Source: Chloroflexota bacterium (GTDB taxonomy: Bacteria; Chloroflexota; Anaerolineae; Caldilineales; Caldilineaceae). Taken from it: a stretch of 64,000 nucleotides of DNA. Positions 53,828 through 63,140 of this stretch are shown in pieces; position 1 is the first letter of the stretch; each line of letters begins with the position of its first letter. The stretch spans positions 62,001-126,000 of the forward strand of contig JAGWYN010000005.1 in the NCBI GenBank assembly GCA_018969295.1. The letters run 5' to 3'. Both the position numbers and the translations under genes were made by a program. The notes beneath the pieces were generated by a model, which was not told where the DNA came from, did not search any database, and saw only the letters and a list, made by a program, of their open reading frames with translations.

Positions 53828-54988
53828 ATGCGTATTGGCGTTGACACTCGGCTGATGTACTATCAGCCTGCTGGAATCAGCAGATATACTGGGCACTTGC
53901 TGCAAGCGCTGGCTGGTCTGGACACCGAAAATGAATTTGTGGTCTTCCAACACCGGAAGCAGCGAATTCCACTGATCCAGCAGGCCAATTTTCGCCGCGC
54001 AGCCCTCTTTTCACCGGTCCATCATCAGCTGGAACAAATGATGCTGGCAGTGGAACTGCTGCGCTTTCGGCTCAATCTGCTCCACAGCACCGATTTCATC
54101 CCCCCTCTCTATTCGCCAATCCCGTCTGTGATCACGGTCCATGACCTGGCCTTTCTGCATTATCCCCATTTCCTGACGACCGAAAGCGCTGCCTATTATG
54201 GACAGATCGACAGGGCTGTCATTCATGCAGCCCATATCATTGTGCCCAGCGAGTACACCCGCCAGGATCTGATTGCCCAGCTCGGCACGCCGGCTAACAA
54301 AGTGACTGTCATCCACGAAGCTGCCAATCCGATCTTTGCACCGCTGCCCGTCCATACCGCCACCGCCACAACCCAATTCATCCGCGGCCGCTACCACCTG
54401 CCTGAAAAATTTTTCTTGAGCGTAGGCACCATCGAGCCGCGCAAAAATATCAGTGGGCTCCTGCAGGCCTTTGCCCATCTGCGCAGCAAATATGCTGTCA
54501 GCGACGTCGTCCTGGCCATTGCCGGCGGCCAAGGCTGGCTCTACGACGAAATTTTGGATCTGGTCAAAACCCTGGATCTCGAGACGTCTGTGCGCTTCCT
54601 GGGCAGAGTCCCAGATGCAGACCTGCATCTGCTCTACGTGGCCGCCCGCTGCCTTGTCCATCCAGCCCACTACGAAGGGTTTGGGCTGCCACCGCTGGAA
54701 GCAATGGCGTGTGGAACTCCCACAATCGTCAGCAATGTCAGCAGCCTGCCCGAAGTAGTCGGCGACGCAGCGCTGCTGGTCAATCCACTCGACATCGAAG
54801 AGATTGCAGTTGCCATGCAGCGCCTGCTCACAGACCCGGACCTGCATGCCGAACTCAGCCAGAAAAGTTTACAGCGCGCCCGTATCTTCAGTTGGGAACG
54901 CGCTGCGCTGCGCACACTGGATGTCTATCGCAAAACAGCAGAGTCTCAGCGCTCGGCTGCTCGCGAGCCATCTCCCCCTCCCTCCTGA
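53828..54988 (+). CDS. Glycosyltransferase, GT4 family
   Basis: A 386-residue GT-B glycosyltransferase. Typical blocks: GVDTRLMYYQPAGISRYTGH at the N-terminus, VPSEYTRQDLIAQL and VGTIEPRKNISGLLQAFA, and the donor motif HPAHYEGFGLPPLEAMACGTP with Glu-x7-Glu. It probably uses a nucleotide-activated hexose. I begin at the ATG 53828; an earlier in-frame ATG at 53744 is upstream of the predicted transcription start. The next gene follows by 9 bp. Confidence 0.9.
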   Translation: MRIGVDTRLMYYQPAGISRYTGHLLQALAGLDTENEFVVFQHRKQRIPLIQQANFRRAALFSPVHHQLEQMMLAVELLRFRLNLLHSTDFIPPLYSPIPSVITVHDLAFLHYPHFLTTESAAYYGQIDRAVIHAAHIIVPSEYTRQDLIAQLGTPANKVTVIHEAANPIFAPLPVHTATATTQFIRGRYHLPEKFFLSVGTIEPRKNISGLLQAFAHLRSKYAVSDVVLAIAGGQGWLYDEILDLVKTLDLETSVRFLGRVPDADLHLLYVAARCLVHPAHYEGFGLPPLEAMACGTPTIVSNVSSLPEVVGDAALLVNPLDIEEIAVAMQRLLTDPDLHAELSQKSLQRARIFSWERAALRTLDVYRKTAESQRSAAREPSPPPS

Positions 54989-54997
54989 AAGTCACCT

Positions 54998-56248
54998 GTG
55001 AAGCTTCTTATTCTGACACCCCAGCTGCCCTTCCCCCCAAGACAAGGCACCACGCTGCGCAATTATTACCTGCTTCAGGGGCTAGCCAACACCTACACAG
55101 TCGACCTGCTCTCCTTTCTGGCTCCTGGCGACCACCTGGCCGACGACAGCCCACTCCACACGATCTGCAGACGGATCGCCGTCGTGCCCCAGCCAAGGCG
55201 CACCGCCAGCCAGCGTCTCCACACCACCGTGAGCACGCTGACGCCCGACATGGGGCTCCGCCTGGACAGCTCAGCCATGCACAGCTTGCTCCAGGAGTGG
55301 TGCCAACAGACCCGCTACGATCTGGTACTGGCAGAAGGGCTGGAAGTAGTCCAGTACGCCAGGGCAGTTGCTGGCCGCAAGCAGAACCCACAGCTGCCCA
55401 TTTTGGTCTTCGACGACCACAACTGCGAGTATTTGCTCCAACAGCGCAACGCGCTCACCGATCTGCGCCTTCCGCAACGCTGGCCAGCAGCCCTCTATAG
55501 CCTGGTACAATGGTGGAAGCTGCGTCATTATGAAACAGCAGCGCTGCAGAGCGCTGACCTGACCGTTGCTGTGAGCCGGGCGGACCAGGTTGCCTTGCGT
55601 GCGCTGGGAACAAAAACAGCGGTCGCCGTTGTCCCCAACGGCATCGATCTGGCCGCCTACACCCCAGCACTGCGCCGCGCAGATGCCCCGGCCACGCTGG
55701 TCTTCACAGGCAAGATGGATTACCGCCCCAACGTCGACGCAGTGCTCTGGTTTGCCAAAGCCGTGCTGCCCCGCATTCTCCAATATTGCCCCGCCGCCCG
55801 TTTCCAGGTGGTCGGACTCAACCCCCACCCACGCCTGGACAGCCTGCGCGCACACCCCGCCGTTGAGCTGACAGGGGCCGTACCCGATACCCGCCCCTTT
55901 ATCCAGCAAGCCGCGGTCTACGTGATCCCAATGCGCATCGGGGGAGGAACCCGCTTCAAAGCGCTCGAAGCCTTGGCTTGCGCCGCCCCCACCGTAAGCA
56001 CCACACTGGGGGTCGAAGGACTCGGTGTCCGCCACGGCCAGGAAATGCTCGTTGCTGACACACCCGATGCGTTTGCCGACGCAACCTTGCGTATCCTGGA
56101 CGACGCCCCAGGAACACTGCGCCGACAACTCGGCACAGCAGGGCGCCGGTTCGTCGAGGCACATTACAGTTGGCCACAGATTCTGCCCAATTTGTATTCT
56201 GCATTACAGGCAACCCAAGCCGGATTGCAAATTCCAGAGCCATGCTGA
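54998..56248 (+). CDS. Glycosyltransferase, GT4-like
   Basis: A 416-residue GT-B enzyme beginning with GTG. N-domain: KLLILTPQLPFPPRQGTTLRNY; middle DDHNCEYLLQQRN and AVSRADQVALRAL; C-domain VFTGKMDYRPNVDAVLWFA and the donor region IPMRIGGGTRFKALEALACAAP with the E-x7-type acid pair partly altered. The pair at 53828-56248 is likely one operon making a cell-surface oligosaccharide. Confidence 0.88.
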   Translation: MKLLILTPQLPFPPRQGTTLRNYYLLQGLANTYTVDLLSFLAPGDHLADDSPLHTICRRIAVVPQPRRTASQRLHTTVSTLTPDMGLRLDSSAMHSLLQEWCQQTRYDLVLAEGLEVVQYARAVAGRKQNPQLPILVFDDHNCEYLLQQRNALTDLRLPQRWPAALYSLVQWWKLRHYETAALQSADLTVAVSRADQVALRALGTKTAVAVVPNGIDLAAYTPALRRADAPATLVFTGKMDYRPNVDAVLWFAKAVLPRILQYCPAARFQVVGLNPHPRLDSLRAHPAVELTGAVPDTRPFIQQAAVYVIPMRIGGGTRFKALEALACAAPTVSTTLGVEGLGVRHGQEMLVADTPDAFADATLRILDDAPGTLRRQLGTAGRRFVEAHYSWPQILPNLYSALQATQAGLQIPEPC

Positions 56249-56411
56249 AAAACGACAAGAGCACGCCAAGAATCCACCTGGCTCGCCAATTTTCGCCCTG
56301 AAGAAGTCATGCTAGAATAACGATGGCTGGCCTATTGGCTCCCTGACCAGGATTTCGGATGCTGGCTGTTCCAATAATTTCAACAAAGTTTGTTCATAAA
56401 GGAGCTTTTAA

Positions 56412-56609
56412 ATGAATGCATACTCCTATACCAACTCAAAGGGCAACACATATTACCTGCACCAGCGCGTGACTGTTCTTAAAAATGGCAAAGAACAGAC
56501 GATTTATTTTTTTGCGAAAGAGGTCAAAGAAGGTGTTCTGGGCGAGGTACCCGTCGGCTACACCGTGTCAGAAAGCAGGAATGGGCTTCCAGTTCTCAAA
56601 AAAGCGTAA
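56412..56609 (+). CDS. Conserved short hypothetical protein
   Basis: A 65-residue protein, MNAYSYTNSKGNTYYLHQ at the start and GLPVLKK at the end, that I recognise as a small widespread family (also in cyanobacteria) but without known role. It is beta-strand rich with aromatic residues. The start follows AAAGGAGCTTTTAA, a strong ribosome site. A big hairpin follows. Confidence 0.8.
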   Translation: MNAYSYTNSKGNTYYLHQRVTVLKNGKEQTIYFFAKEVKEGVLGEVPVGYTVSESRNGLPVLKKA

Positions 56610-56689
56610 TTGTTGACCCCGCATCCCCCCCTTCCCCACAGAAACATCTACATGCCTGCCCAATGCTGCTCTCTGCAGCCGCTCTCTGC

Positions 56690-56729
56690 AATTGAACATC
56701 CGCCGGCTGCAGCCGGCGGATATTCAATT
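56690..56729 (+). terminator. Intrinsic terminator after the short protein
   Basis: TCCGCCGGC-TGCA-GCCGGCGGA (perfect 9-bp core) with outer AATTGAA and TTCAATT arms separated by a 2-nt mismatch, followed by TTTTG. It also lies just after the FKBP gene end on the minus strand. Confidence 0.8.
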
Positions 56730-56759
56730 TTTGACTTGAGATTTTTTCTGACAGCCTCT

Positions 56760-57260
56760 CTACTGCTCGTCTTCTCCACCGTGTGAGTGCCCATGCTCGA
56801 TCTCATCGGGCGTAGCTGGGCGAACAGCGACTACCTTGACGTCAAAGTGCAGGGTCTCGCCAGCCAGCCAATGATTAAAATCGATGACCACCCCGTCGGG
56901 CTGGATTTCGCTGACGTAGCCTTCGATCGTCTCATTGTTTTCTTCGTCAAAAAACTCGAGCATCATTCCCGGCTCCAATTCGACATCTTCCTCGAAAGAG
57001 TCCAGGTCAACAATCTGAACGTTGTCCGGGTCATACTCGCCATACGCCAAATCTGGGGTCACAACCACTTGCTTGCGCTCGCCAAGAGCCAGCCCATACA
57101 GAGCCGCTTCCAAGCCAGGGATAATTTCCCCAGCCCCCTGCAAGAATTCCAACGGGCCTTCTTCCGCAGAGCTATCGACTACTTCCCCCCCAGCCACGGT
57201 AAGAGTATATTCGATCCGTACGACTCTTCCATCCGCAACCGTCAAGTTTTTGTCGTTCAT
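56760..57260 (-). CDS. FKBP-type peptidyl-prolyl isomerase, SlyD-like
   Basis: A 166-residue cytoplasmic foldase/chaperone. FKBP motif VVRIEYTLTVAGGEVVDSS, GAGEIIPGLEAALYGL and an inserted IF domain (YGEYDPDNVQIV...) are those of SlyD. The C-terminus has His/Glu-rich residues (EHGHSHGGEDEQ), a possible metal-binding tail. It overlaps the cold-shock gene by 4 nt (ATGA), so both are translated from one mRNA. Confidence 0.93.
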   Translation of the reverse strand: MNDKNLTVADGRVVRIEYTLTVAGGEVVDSSAEEGPLEFLQGAGEIIPGLEAALYGLALGERKQVVVTPDLAYGEYDPDNVQIVDLDSFEEDVELEPGMMLEFFDEENNETIEGYVSEIQPDGVVIDFNHWLAGETLHFDVKVVAVRPATPDEIEHGHSHGGEDEQ

Positions 57261-57484
57261 CTACTTGCGCCGCCCAACTTCACGACATTGGCTGCTGCAG
57301 GTCCTTTTGCACCCTGCTCAATGGTAAATTCAACTTTATCGCCTTCTGCCAAGCTCTTGAAACCTGAACTGGTGACTGCCGAATAGTGCACAAATACATC
57401 AGCCCCTCCCCGATCCCGGGCAATGAAGCCAAAGCCTTTGGCGTCGTTGAACCATTTTACGATGCCAGTTTCGCGCTCACTCAT
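57257..57484 (-). CDS. Cold-shock protein (CspA family)
   Basis: A 75-residue nucleic-acid chaperone. RNP1 is KGFGFIAR and RNP2 DVFVHYSA, with Trp10 in VKWFNDA. The ATG 57484 follows AAGGAGAGAGAG. A second in-frame ATG at 57538 would add Asn-Asp then three Asp-Ala-Ser-Glu repeats encoded by a 12-nt tandem repeat. Both could be used. The gene is followed by the FKBP. Confidence 0.93.
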   Translation of the reverse strand: MSERETGIVKWFNDAKGFGFIARDRGGADVFVHYSAVTSSGFKSLAEGDKVEFTIEQGAKGPAAANVVKLGGASR

Positions 57485-57496
57485 CTCTCTCTCCTT

Positions 57497-57532
57497 TTCT
57501 GATGCATCTTCTGATGCATCTTCTGATGCATC
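57497..57532 (-). repeat. Triple 12-nt repeat in front of the cold-shock gene
   Basis: Three exact copies of TTCTGATGCATC (57497-57532). On the coding strand these encode Asp-Ala-Ser-Glu in frame with the CSP if the ATG at 57538 is used; otherwise they lie in the leader. Confidence 0.8.
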
Positions 57533-57556
57533 GTTCATCGATTTATTCCTGTGACC

Positions 57557-57585
57557 ACTATACGGAAATCCGACAGTTCTGTCAA
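57557..57585 (-). promoter_or_regulatory. Promoter of the cold-shock/FKBP operon
   Basis: On the minus strand TTGACA (57585-57580) and TATAGT (57562-57557) with a 17-bp spacer. Start near 57550, so the leader before 57484 is about 65 nt and contains the repeats. Confidence 0.8.
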
Positions 57586-57793
57586 TTAGAGACACTTCCC
57601 TAATGGACAGGGCCCCCTGGGTATGGGATGTCTGTTGCATCCGTCTTCATGGGGCCACAGGCTTTGAAAGAAAGCACCGACACAGTACAATGTTCTCTCT
57701 GGCCCATCTGCGGCAGCTCTTGGCCATGCTGCAGGCAATCTGTAAAAACAGCCTGCCCTGCAGGCACCAACGACGAACAGGAATAAAAAGCGC
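57586..57793. other. Intergenic region between divergent cold-shock and transporter genes
   Basis: About 200 bp with no gene. I see only a short GCCTGC-CCT-GCAGGC inverted repeat (57751-57765) and no clear promoter for the transporters. Confidence 0.4.
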
Positions 57794-58651
57794 TTGCAAG
57801 GGTTTTGGTATGTGCTGGCTGCAGCGATTGGTTGGGGCACAACAGGGACAGCACAGGCGTTTGCGCCGACAGGAGCCACTCCCCCCGCCGTCGGTGCCGT
57901 ACGTCTGCTGGTCGGTGGGGCAGCTCTGTTGGTGCTGGCGCTGAGCCGCCATCAGTTGCACAGGCGGGGATGGCCGCTGGCAGCGACTGCGACTGCGATT
58001 GGGACCCTGGCAGGGTACCAGCTCTTCTTTTTTGCCGCCGTCGCCCGCACAGGGGTCACGACAGGCACAGTGGTGGCGATCAGCAGCGCTCCCATTCTGG
58101 CTGGCCTGTTGGATGCCCTCCTGGGAGTCCGCCTGCCCCGCTCCTGGCTCTGGTCAACGCTCCTTGCCGTCGCTGGCTCTCTTTTGTTGGTCGGGGCGGG
58201 CAGTGCCGTGGTCGTCGATCTGCCAGGAATCTTGTTTGCCCTCGGCGCTGGCGGCTCCTATGCGCTGTACACGCTGGCCAGCAAGGAGCTGCTGCGCCAC
58301 CAGCCCCCCGACGCAGTCACTGCTGTGGCCTTCTGCGGCGGCGCGCTGGTTTTGTCTCCGTTTCTGTTTTTTGTCGATCTGCGCTGGCTGCAGCAGCCAC
58401 AAGGACTCTTGGTGGCGCTGCACCTGGGCCTGATCGCCACTGCATTGGCCTATATGCTGTACATTCGTGGGTTGCTGACCCTGCCGCCGGCAGCAGCTGT
58501 CACCGTGGCGCTGGCAGAGCCGCTCACCGCAGCCACCCTGGGTGTCGTACTGCTGGGCGAAGAGCTGACCTTTTCCGCCTGGTGTGGGATGGGCCTGATC
58601 TTTGCCGGCCTGGCAGTACTTGCCCACCGCAGCCCCCCTCCCCTTGACTGA
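57794..58651 (+). CDS. EamA/DMT family transporter
   Basis: A 285-residue protein with ten membrane spans in two duplicated EamA halves. The TTG start (57794) is preceded by AGGAATAAAAAGCGC; the first residues LQGFWYVLAAAIGWGTTG fit the start of such proteins. Second half: GGSYALYTLASKELL and LAEPLTAATLGVVLLGEELT, the typical EamA ending. Exporter of metabolites or drugs, substrate unknown. The next gene is a related exporter. Confidence 0.88.
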   Translation: MQGFWYVLAAAIGWGTTGTAQAFAPTGATPPAVGAVRLLVGGAALLVLALSRHQLHRRGWPLAATATAIGTLAGYQLFFFAAVARTGVTTGTVVAISSAPILAGLLDALLGVRLPRSWLWSTLLAVAGSLLLVGAGSAVVVDLPGILFALGAGGSYALYTLASKELLRHQPPDAVTAVAFCGGALVLSPFLFFVDLRWLQQPQGLLVALHLGLIATALAYMLYIRGLLTLPPAAAVTVALAEPLTAATLGVVLLGEELTFSAWCGMGLIFAGLAVLAHRSPPPLD

Positions 58652-58658
58652 ACAGCCC

Positions 58659-59603
58659 ATGGTACGCTCACTCGGTGCCGGCTTGCTGGCAGCGCTCTTC
58701 TTCAGCAGCACCTTTCTACTCAATCGCACCATGAGCCTGGAGGGGGGCCACTGGGTCTGGACAGCCAGCCTGCGCTATCTGTGGATGACCCTTTTTTTGG
58801 TGCTTGGCCCGCTGACAATCGGGCGCGGACCTCTGCTGCTGGCTACCTTTCATCTGTTTCTGCGCCACTGGCGCTTCTGGCTGGTCGTTGGGACGCTCGG
58901 GTTTGGCGTTTTTTATGCAGGCATCGCCTTTGCCGCCTCGTACGCGCCTGCCTGGGTTGTGGCAACAACCTGGCAGATCACCGTCCTGGCTTCTCCGATC
59001 GTGCTGCTGGCGATGGGGCGGCGGGTACCGCCGCGCGGTCTGTTTTTGACCACACTGATCTTTGCCGGCATTCTGTGGGTCAACCTGGCTGAGGCCAGAC
59101 AGGCAGATTGGCAGACAGTCCTGTGGGGGGCTCTCCCGGTGGCAGTGGCAGCCTTTGCCTACCCTGCTGGGCTGCAGCTGCTCTGGGAGGCACGGAGCGG
59201 CGGTCACTCCGTAATCCCACATCTCGTCGACCCTGTGTTGAACGACAGTTTTGCCCGTGTGCTGCTGTTGACATTGGGCTCGCTGCCTTTCTGGCTCTCG
59301 ACAATCGTATTCACCCACCCCCCTCCCCCCTCCGCAGGCCAATGGGCCAGCACGGCGTGGGTCGCTCTGTTGTCCGGCGTTGTTGCAACCAGTCTCTTCG
59401 TCTATGCGCGCCATCGGGCGCACAACAGCTATGAGTTGGCCGCCGTGGACGCAACGCAGGCTGCCGAGGCTATTTTTGCCCTGCTGGGCGAAATTGTCCT
59501 GCTCGGAACAACGCCGCCCGGCCCGACAGCCCTGGCCGGGATCGGGCTGACCCTGCTGGGGCTGGTGTTTTATCTGCTGGGTCCACACCGCCGCAACGGC
59601 TGA
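58659..59603 (+). CDS. Multidrug-resistance efflux transporter family protein
   Basis: A 314-residue, about ten-span protein of the EmrE-like/DMT superfamily (FSSTFLLNRTMSLEGGHWVWTASLRY). Starts at the ATG 58659, 7 bp after the upstream transporter stop, so the two genes form one operon. An in-frame earlier ATG at 58602 lies inside the first gene and has no ribosome site. Substrate unknown; in the C-terminal half VDATQAAEAIFALLGEIVLL resembles the final EamA helices. Confidence 0.85.
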   Translation: MVRSLGAGLLAALFFSSTFLLNRTMSLEGGHWVWTASLRYLWMTLFLVLGPLTIGRGPLLLATFHLFLRHWRFWLVVGTLGFGVFYAGIAFAASYAPAWVVATTWQITVLASPIVLLAMGRRVPPRGLFLTTLIFAGILWVNLAEARQADWQTVLWGALPVAVAAFAYPAGLQLLWEARSGGHSVIPHLVDPVLNDSFARVLLLTLGSLPFWLSTIVFTHPPPPSAGQWASTAWVALLSGVVATSLFVYARHRAHNSYELAAVDATQAAEAIFALLGEIVLLGTTPPGPTALAGIGLTLLGLVFYLLGPHRRNG

Positions 59604-59647
59604 AAGGTAGAGATCGTGTTTTTGTCACAGACCTGTCGGCACCCCCC

Positions 59648-61090
59648 ATGAATTTGCGCAGCGTTTTGCATCTGGAAGGCTGGCTTTTGATCTTTTTAGG
59701 GGGCACCATGCTGGTGCCGATCCCCTTCGCCCTGTACTATTCGTCGACAGATCTGCTCGCCTTTGTCGTTTCCGCCTCCATCACTGCTGCAACCGGCCTG
59801 CTGATCGTCAAGCTCACCCATCTCGAACAGGATGTACGGGTGCGCGAGGGGTTTGCCATCGTCACTTTCGGTTGGTTGCTTGCCGCAGCCTTCGGCGCTT
59901 TGCCCTTTGCCCTCTCTGGTGCACTCCCGTCTTACACCGATGCCTTTTTTGAGACAATGTCTGGCTTCACCACAACAGGCGCCTCCATTCTCACCGACGT
60001 CGAAGCCTTGCCGCACGGCCTCCTCTTCTGGCGCAGCTTCACACACTGGATAGGCGGCATGGGCATCATTCTGCTTTCGCTGGCCATCTTGCCTTCCCTC
60101 GGCGTTGGCGGCATGCAGCTCTTCAAGGCCGAAGTGCCAGGCCCGGTGGCGGACAAGCTCACACCCCGGATCGCAGAGACAGCCAAAATTTTGTGGACGG
60201 TCTACGCGTTGCTCTCCGCTGCCCAGACTCTATTGTTGATGCTGGGCGGGATGGATCTTTACGACGCCCTCTGTCATGCCTTTGCCACGATGGCGACCGG
60301 TGGCTTTTCGACCCACAATGCCAGCATTGCCGCCTACCCCAGCCCCTATCTTCAGTGGGTCCTCCTCGTCTTTATGTTTCTGGCCGGCGCCAATTTTGCA
60401 CTGCACTACCGTGTACTTCTGCACGGCTGGCTTGTCTACCGCCAAAATCGGGAATTCCTGGTCTATCTGTCGCTGATTGGCGGATCTACCCTGCTGGTCT
60501 ACATGTTGACCGCAGGCTTTGAGGGAAAACACAGCGAAAAAGCGGTGCGCGACGCACTCTTTCAGGTCGTCTCTATCCAGACCACAACCGGCTTTGTCAG
60601 TGTCGATTACGAACAGTGGCCCTTCGCAGCCCAGTTGATCCTGCTGTTGTTGATGTTTGTGGGTGGCTGCGCAGGGTCCACCAGCGGAGGCATGAAGGTT
60701 CTGCGGCTCTACCTGCTCGGCAAATTCGTGGCCGCTGAACTGCAGCGGCTGATCCACCCCCAGGCGATTGTTCCTGTACGCATGCGCCAGCAGACGATCC
60801 CACGCGAGGTGATGACCCATGTGATCGGCTTTGCAGTGCTCTATCTTCTGGTCTTTGCGACAGGGACTCTGCTGGTTGCCTTGCTCGGCTTCGACATGCC
60901 GACCTCCTTCGGTGCCGTCGCAGCCACCCTCGGCAACGTCGGGCCTGGGCTGGGCGACGTCGGTGCCATCGACAACTTTGCAGCATTCCCGGCTGCGGGC
61001 AAATGGCTGCTCTCGTTTTTGATGCTGCTTGGCCGCCTGGAGCTTTACACTGTGCTGATCCTCTTTGCGCCGGCCTACTGGCGTCGTTGA
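59648..61090 (+). CDS. trkH: Potassium uptake protein TrkH
   Basis: A 480-residue K+ channel-like subunit with four pore loops. Selectivity-filter regions are MSGFTTTGAS, ATMATGGFSTHNAS, SIQTTTGFVSVDYE and LGNVGPGLGDVG, the last two retaining Gly-containing filters. The final membrane helix ends with LFAPAYWRR. It lies two genes before trkA, with typA between, and needs TrkA for gating. Confidence 0.93.
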   Translation: MNLRSVLHLEGWLLIFLGGTMLVPIPFALYYSSTDLLAFVVSASITAATGLLIVKLTHLEQDVRVREGFAIVTFGWLLAAAFGALPFALSGALPSYTDAFFETMSGFTTTGASILTDVEALPHGLLFWRSFTHWIGGMGIILLSLAILPSLGVGGMQLFKAEVPGPVADKLTPRIAETAKILWTVYALLSAAQTLLLMLGGMDLYDALCHAFATMATGGFSTHNASIAAYPSPYLQWVLLVFMFLAGANFALHYRVLLHGWLVYRQNREFLVYLSLIGGSTLLVYMLTAGFEGKHSEKAVRDALFQVVSIQTTTGFVSVDYEQWPFAAQLILLLLMFVGGCAGSTSGGMKVLRLYLLGKFVAAELQRLIHPQAIVPVRMRQQTIPREVMTHVIGFAVLYLLVFATGTLLVALLGFDMPTSFGAVAATLGNVGPGLGDVGAIDNFAAFPAAGKWLLSFLMLLGRLELYTVLILFAPAYWRR

Positions 61091-61262
61091 TTTTTTCCGA
61101 TGCAATCAAACCTGCACGCTGCAAAATTGCCATACGGCCAGCAGACACGTACAATACACAAAGAGGCAAAGAGGCCTTCAACCGCTCGGCAGGGCCAGCC
61201 GAGCTTTTTTGTGCCGCAAAATTACGGCGGGCGCCGCTAACAGCTCCCGCAAACAGGAACCT

Positions 61263-63134
61263 ATGCATTCCACTCAGACTCTACCCCAGCCGGTCCATGC
61301 CGGCCGCACCACCGTCTCGCGCAGCGATCTTCGCAACATCGCCATCATTGCCCACGTCGACCACGGCAAGACCACCCTTGTCGACGGAATGCTACGACAG
61401 ACCAAAGTCTTCCGTGACAACCAGACAATCGTCGAACGCGTGATGGATTCCAACGACCTCGAACGAGAGCGAGGGATCACCATTCTGGCCAAAAACACCA
61501 GTGTCGAATACCACGGCACAACCATCAACATTGTCGATACACCCGGCCACGCCGATTTTGGCGGGGAGGTCGAGCGCATCATGCATATGGTCGACGGCGT
61601 GCTTCTGCTGGTCGATGCCGTCGAAGGACCGATGCCCCAGACCCGCTTTGTGTTGCGGCAAGCCCTCGAGCGCGGCTTGCCGGCCATCGTTGTCGTCAAC
61701 AAAATAGACCGCCCGGCCGCCCGCCCCGACTATGTTGTCAACGCCACCTTCGACTTGTTTATCGACCTGGGCGCCACCGACGAGCAATCTGAATTTCCGG
61801 TTGTCTACACACGGGCACTCGAACAACGTGCCGGCTACCAGCCCGACGAGTTGGCTCCCAACCTCGACCCTCTCTTCGACACGATCGTCGGCTACCTGCC
61901 CCCCCCTCAGATCGACCCCACCGGCCCTACCCAGCTGTTGGTGGCGACGATCGAGTACAGCAGCTATGTGGGCAAAATTGCAGTCGGCCGGCTCCACAGC
62001 GGCTCTCTGCGCTCCGGCCAGTCAGTTGTACGTATCAACCCACAGGGAGAACACGAAGCTGCCAAAATTTCTCAGCTGTATGTCTTCCGCAACTTGCAGC
62101 GGGTAGCGGTCGAAGAGGCCAGCGCTGGCAGCATCGTGGCCGTCGCCGGGATCGAAACGGTCGGGATCGGCGACACGCTGGCCGACCCCAATGACCCCCA
62201 GCCGCTCCCCCCGATCACCGTTGAAGAACCGACCGTCCGCATGACCTTCGCCGTCAACGACAGCCCCTTCGCTGGCCGTGAGGGCCAGTACCTGACCAGC
62301 CGCCAGGTGCGCGCCCGTCTGCACAACGAACTGGAACGCAATGTGGCGCTGCGCGTGCAGGAGACCGAACGAGCCAACGAGTTTATTGTCTCCGGGCGCG
62401 GAGAGCTGCACCTCGCCATCCTGATCGAAACCATGCGCCGTGAGGGCTACGAATTTGCCGTCAGCCGGCCAGAAGTCATCTTCAAACAGGCCGCCGACGG
62501 GGTCGAAGAACCGATCGAACAGGTCTTTGTCGAGGTCGCCCAGGAGTACCTGGGGGCTGTCCAGGAGATGCTGGGCCGCCGCCGGGCACGGATGCAGACG
62601 ATCCACTACGGCGAAGATGGGACTGTCTATGGCACCTACCTGGCCCCCACACGCGGGCTGCTCGGTTTCCGTCAGCCTTTTCTGACCGCCACTCGCGGCA
62701 CCGGCATCTTCCATACGCTCTTTCATGGCTATGAATCCTACACAGGCGACATCGACCTCCCCAACAGCGGCAAACTGATCGCCCTCGAACCCGGTACAGT
62801 CAGCAGTTACGCGCTGACCAACCTTCAGCAGCGGGGCGCGTTTATTGTGAAACCTGGGGATGCAGTCTATGCCGGCCAGGTAGTCGGTCAGCATATTCGC
62901 GAAGAGGAGCTGGTCGTCAACGTCTGCAAAGCCAAACAGCTGACCAACTTCCGCGAAAAACCCTCTGGGCTGAACGAGATGCTCAACGTCACCCGCGAGC
63001 TTTCCCTCGACGATGCCATTCAATTTCTCGACAACGACGATCTGCTGGAGGTCACCCCGGCGTCGCTGCGTATCCGCAAAAAAATACTCAACCACGAACA
63101 ACGCCAACGCATCCGCCGGGCACAGAAAGGGTAA
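61263..63134 (+). CDS. typA: Ribosome-associated GTPase TypA/BipA
   Basis: A 623-residue translational GTPase: IAHVDHGKTTLVDGML (G1), ERERGITILAKNTS (G2), DTPGHADFGGEVER (G3) and NKIDRPAARPDYV (G4). After that come domain II/III and the TypA-specific C-terminal domain (EPGTVSSYALTNLQQRGAFIVKPGDAVY). The ATG 61263 is chosen over an earlier in-frame start at 61065, which overlaps trkH. It is involved in ribosome assembly and stress adaptation. It separates trkH from trkA. Confidence 0.95.
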   Translation: MHSTQTLPQPVHAGRTTVSRSDLRNIAIIAHVDHGKTTLVDGMLRQTKVFRDNQTIVERVMDSNDLERERGITILAKNTSVEYHGTTINIVDTPGHADFGGEVERIMHMVDGVLLLVDAVEGPMPQTRFVLRQALERGLPAIVVVNKIDRPAARPDYVVNATFDLFIDLGATDEQSEFPVVYTRALEQRAGYQPDELAPNLDPLFDTIVGYLPPPQIDPTGPTQLLVATIEYSSYVGKIAVGRLHSGSLRSGQSVVRINPQGEHEAAKISQLYVFRNLQRVAVEEASAGSIVAVAGIETVGIGDTLADPNDPQPLPPITVEEPTVRMTFAVNDSPFAGREGQYLTSRQVRARLHNELERNVALRVQETERANEFIVSGRGELHLAILIETMRREGYEFAVSRPEVIFKQAADGVEEPIEQVFVEVAQEYLGAVQEMLGRRRARMQTIHYGEDGTVYGTYLAPTRGLLGFRQPFLTATRGTGIFHTLFHGYESYTGDIDLPNSGKLIALEPGTVSSYALTNLQQRGAFIVKPGDAVYAGQVVGQHIREEELVVNVCKAKQLTNFREKPSGLNEMLNVTRELSLDDAIQFLDNDDLLEVTPASLRIRKKILNHEQRQRIRRAQKG

Positions 63135-63140
63135 CGCCCC

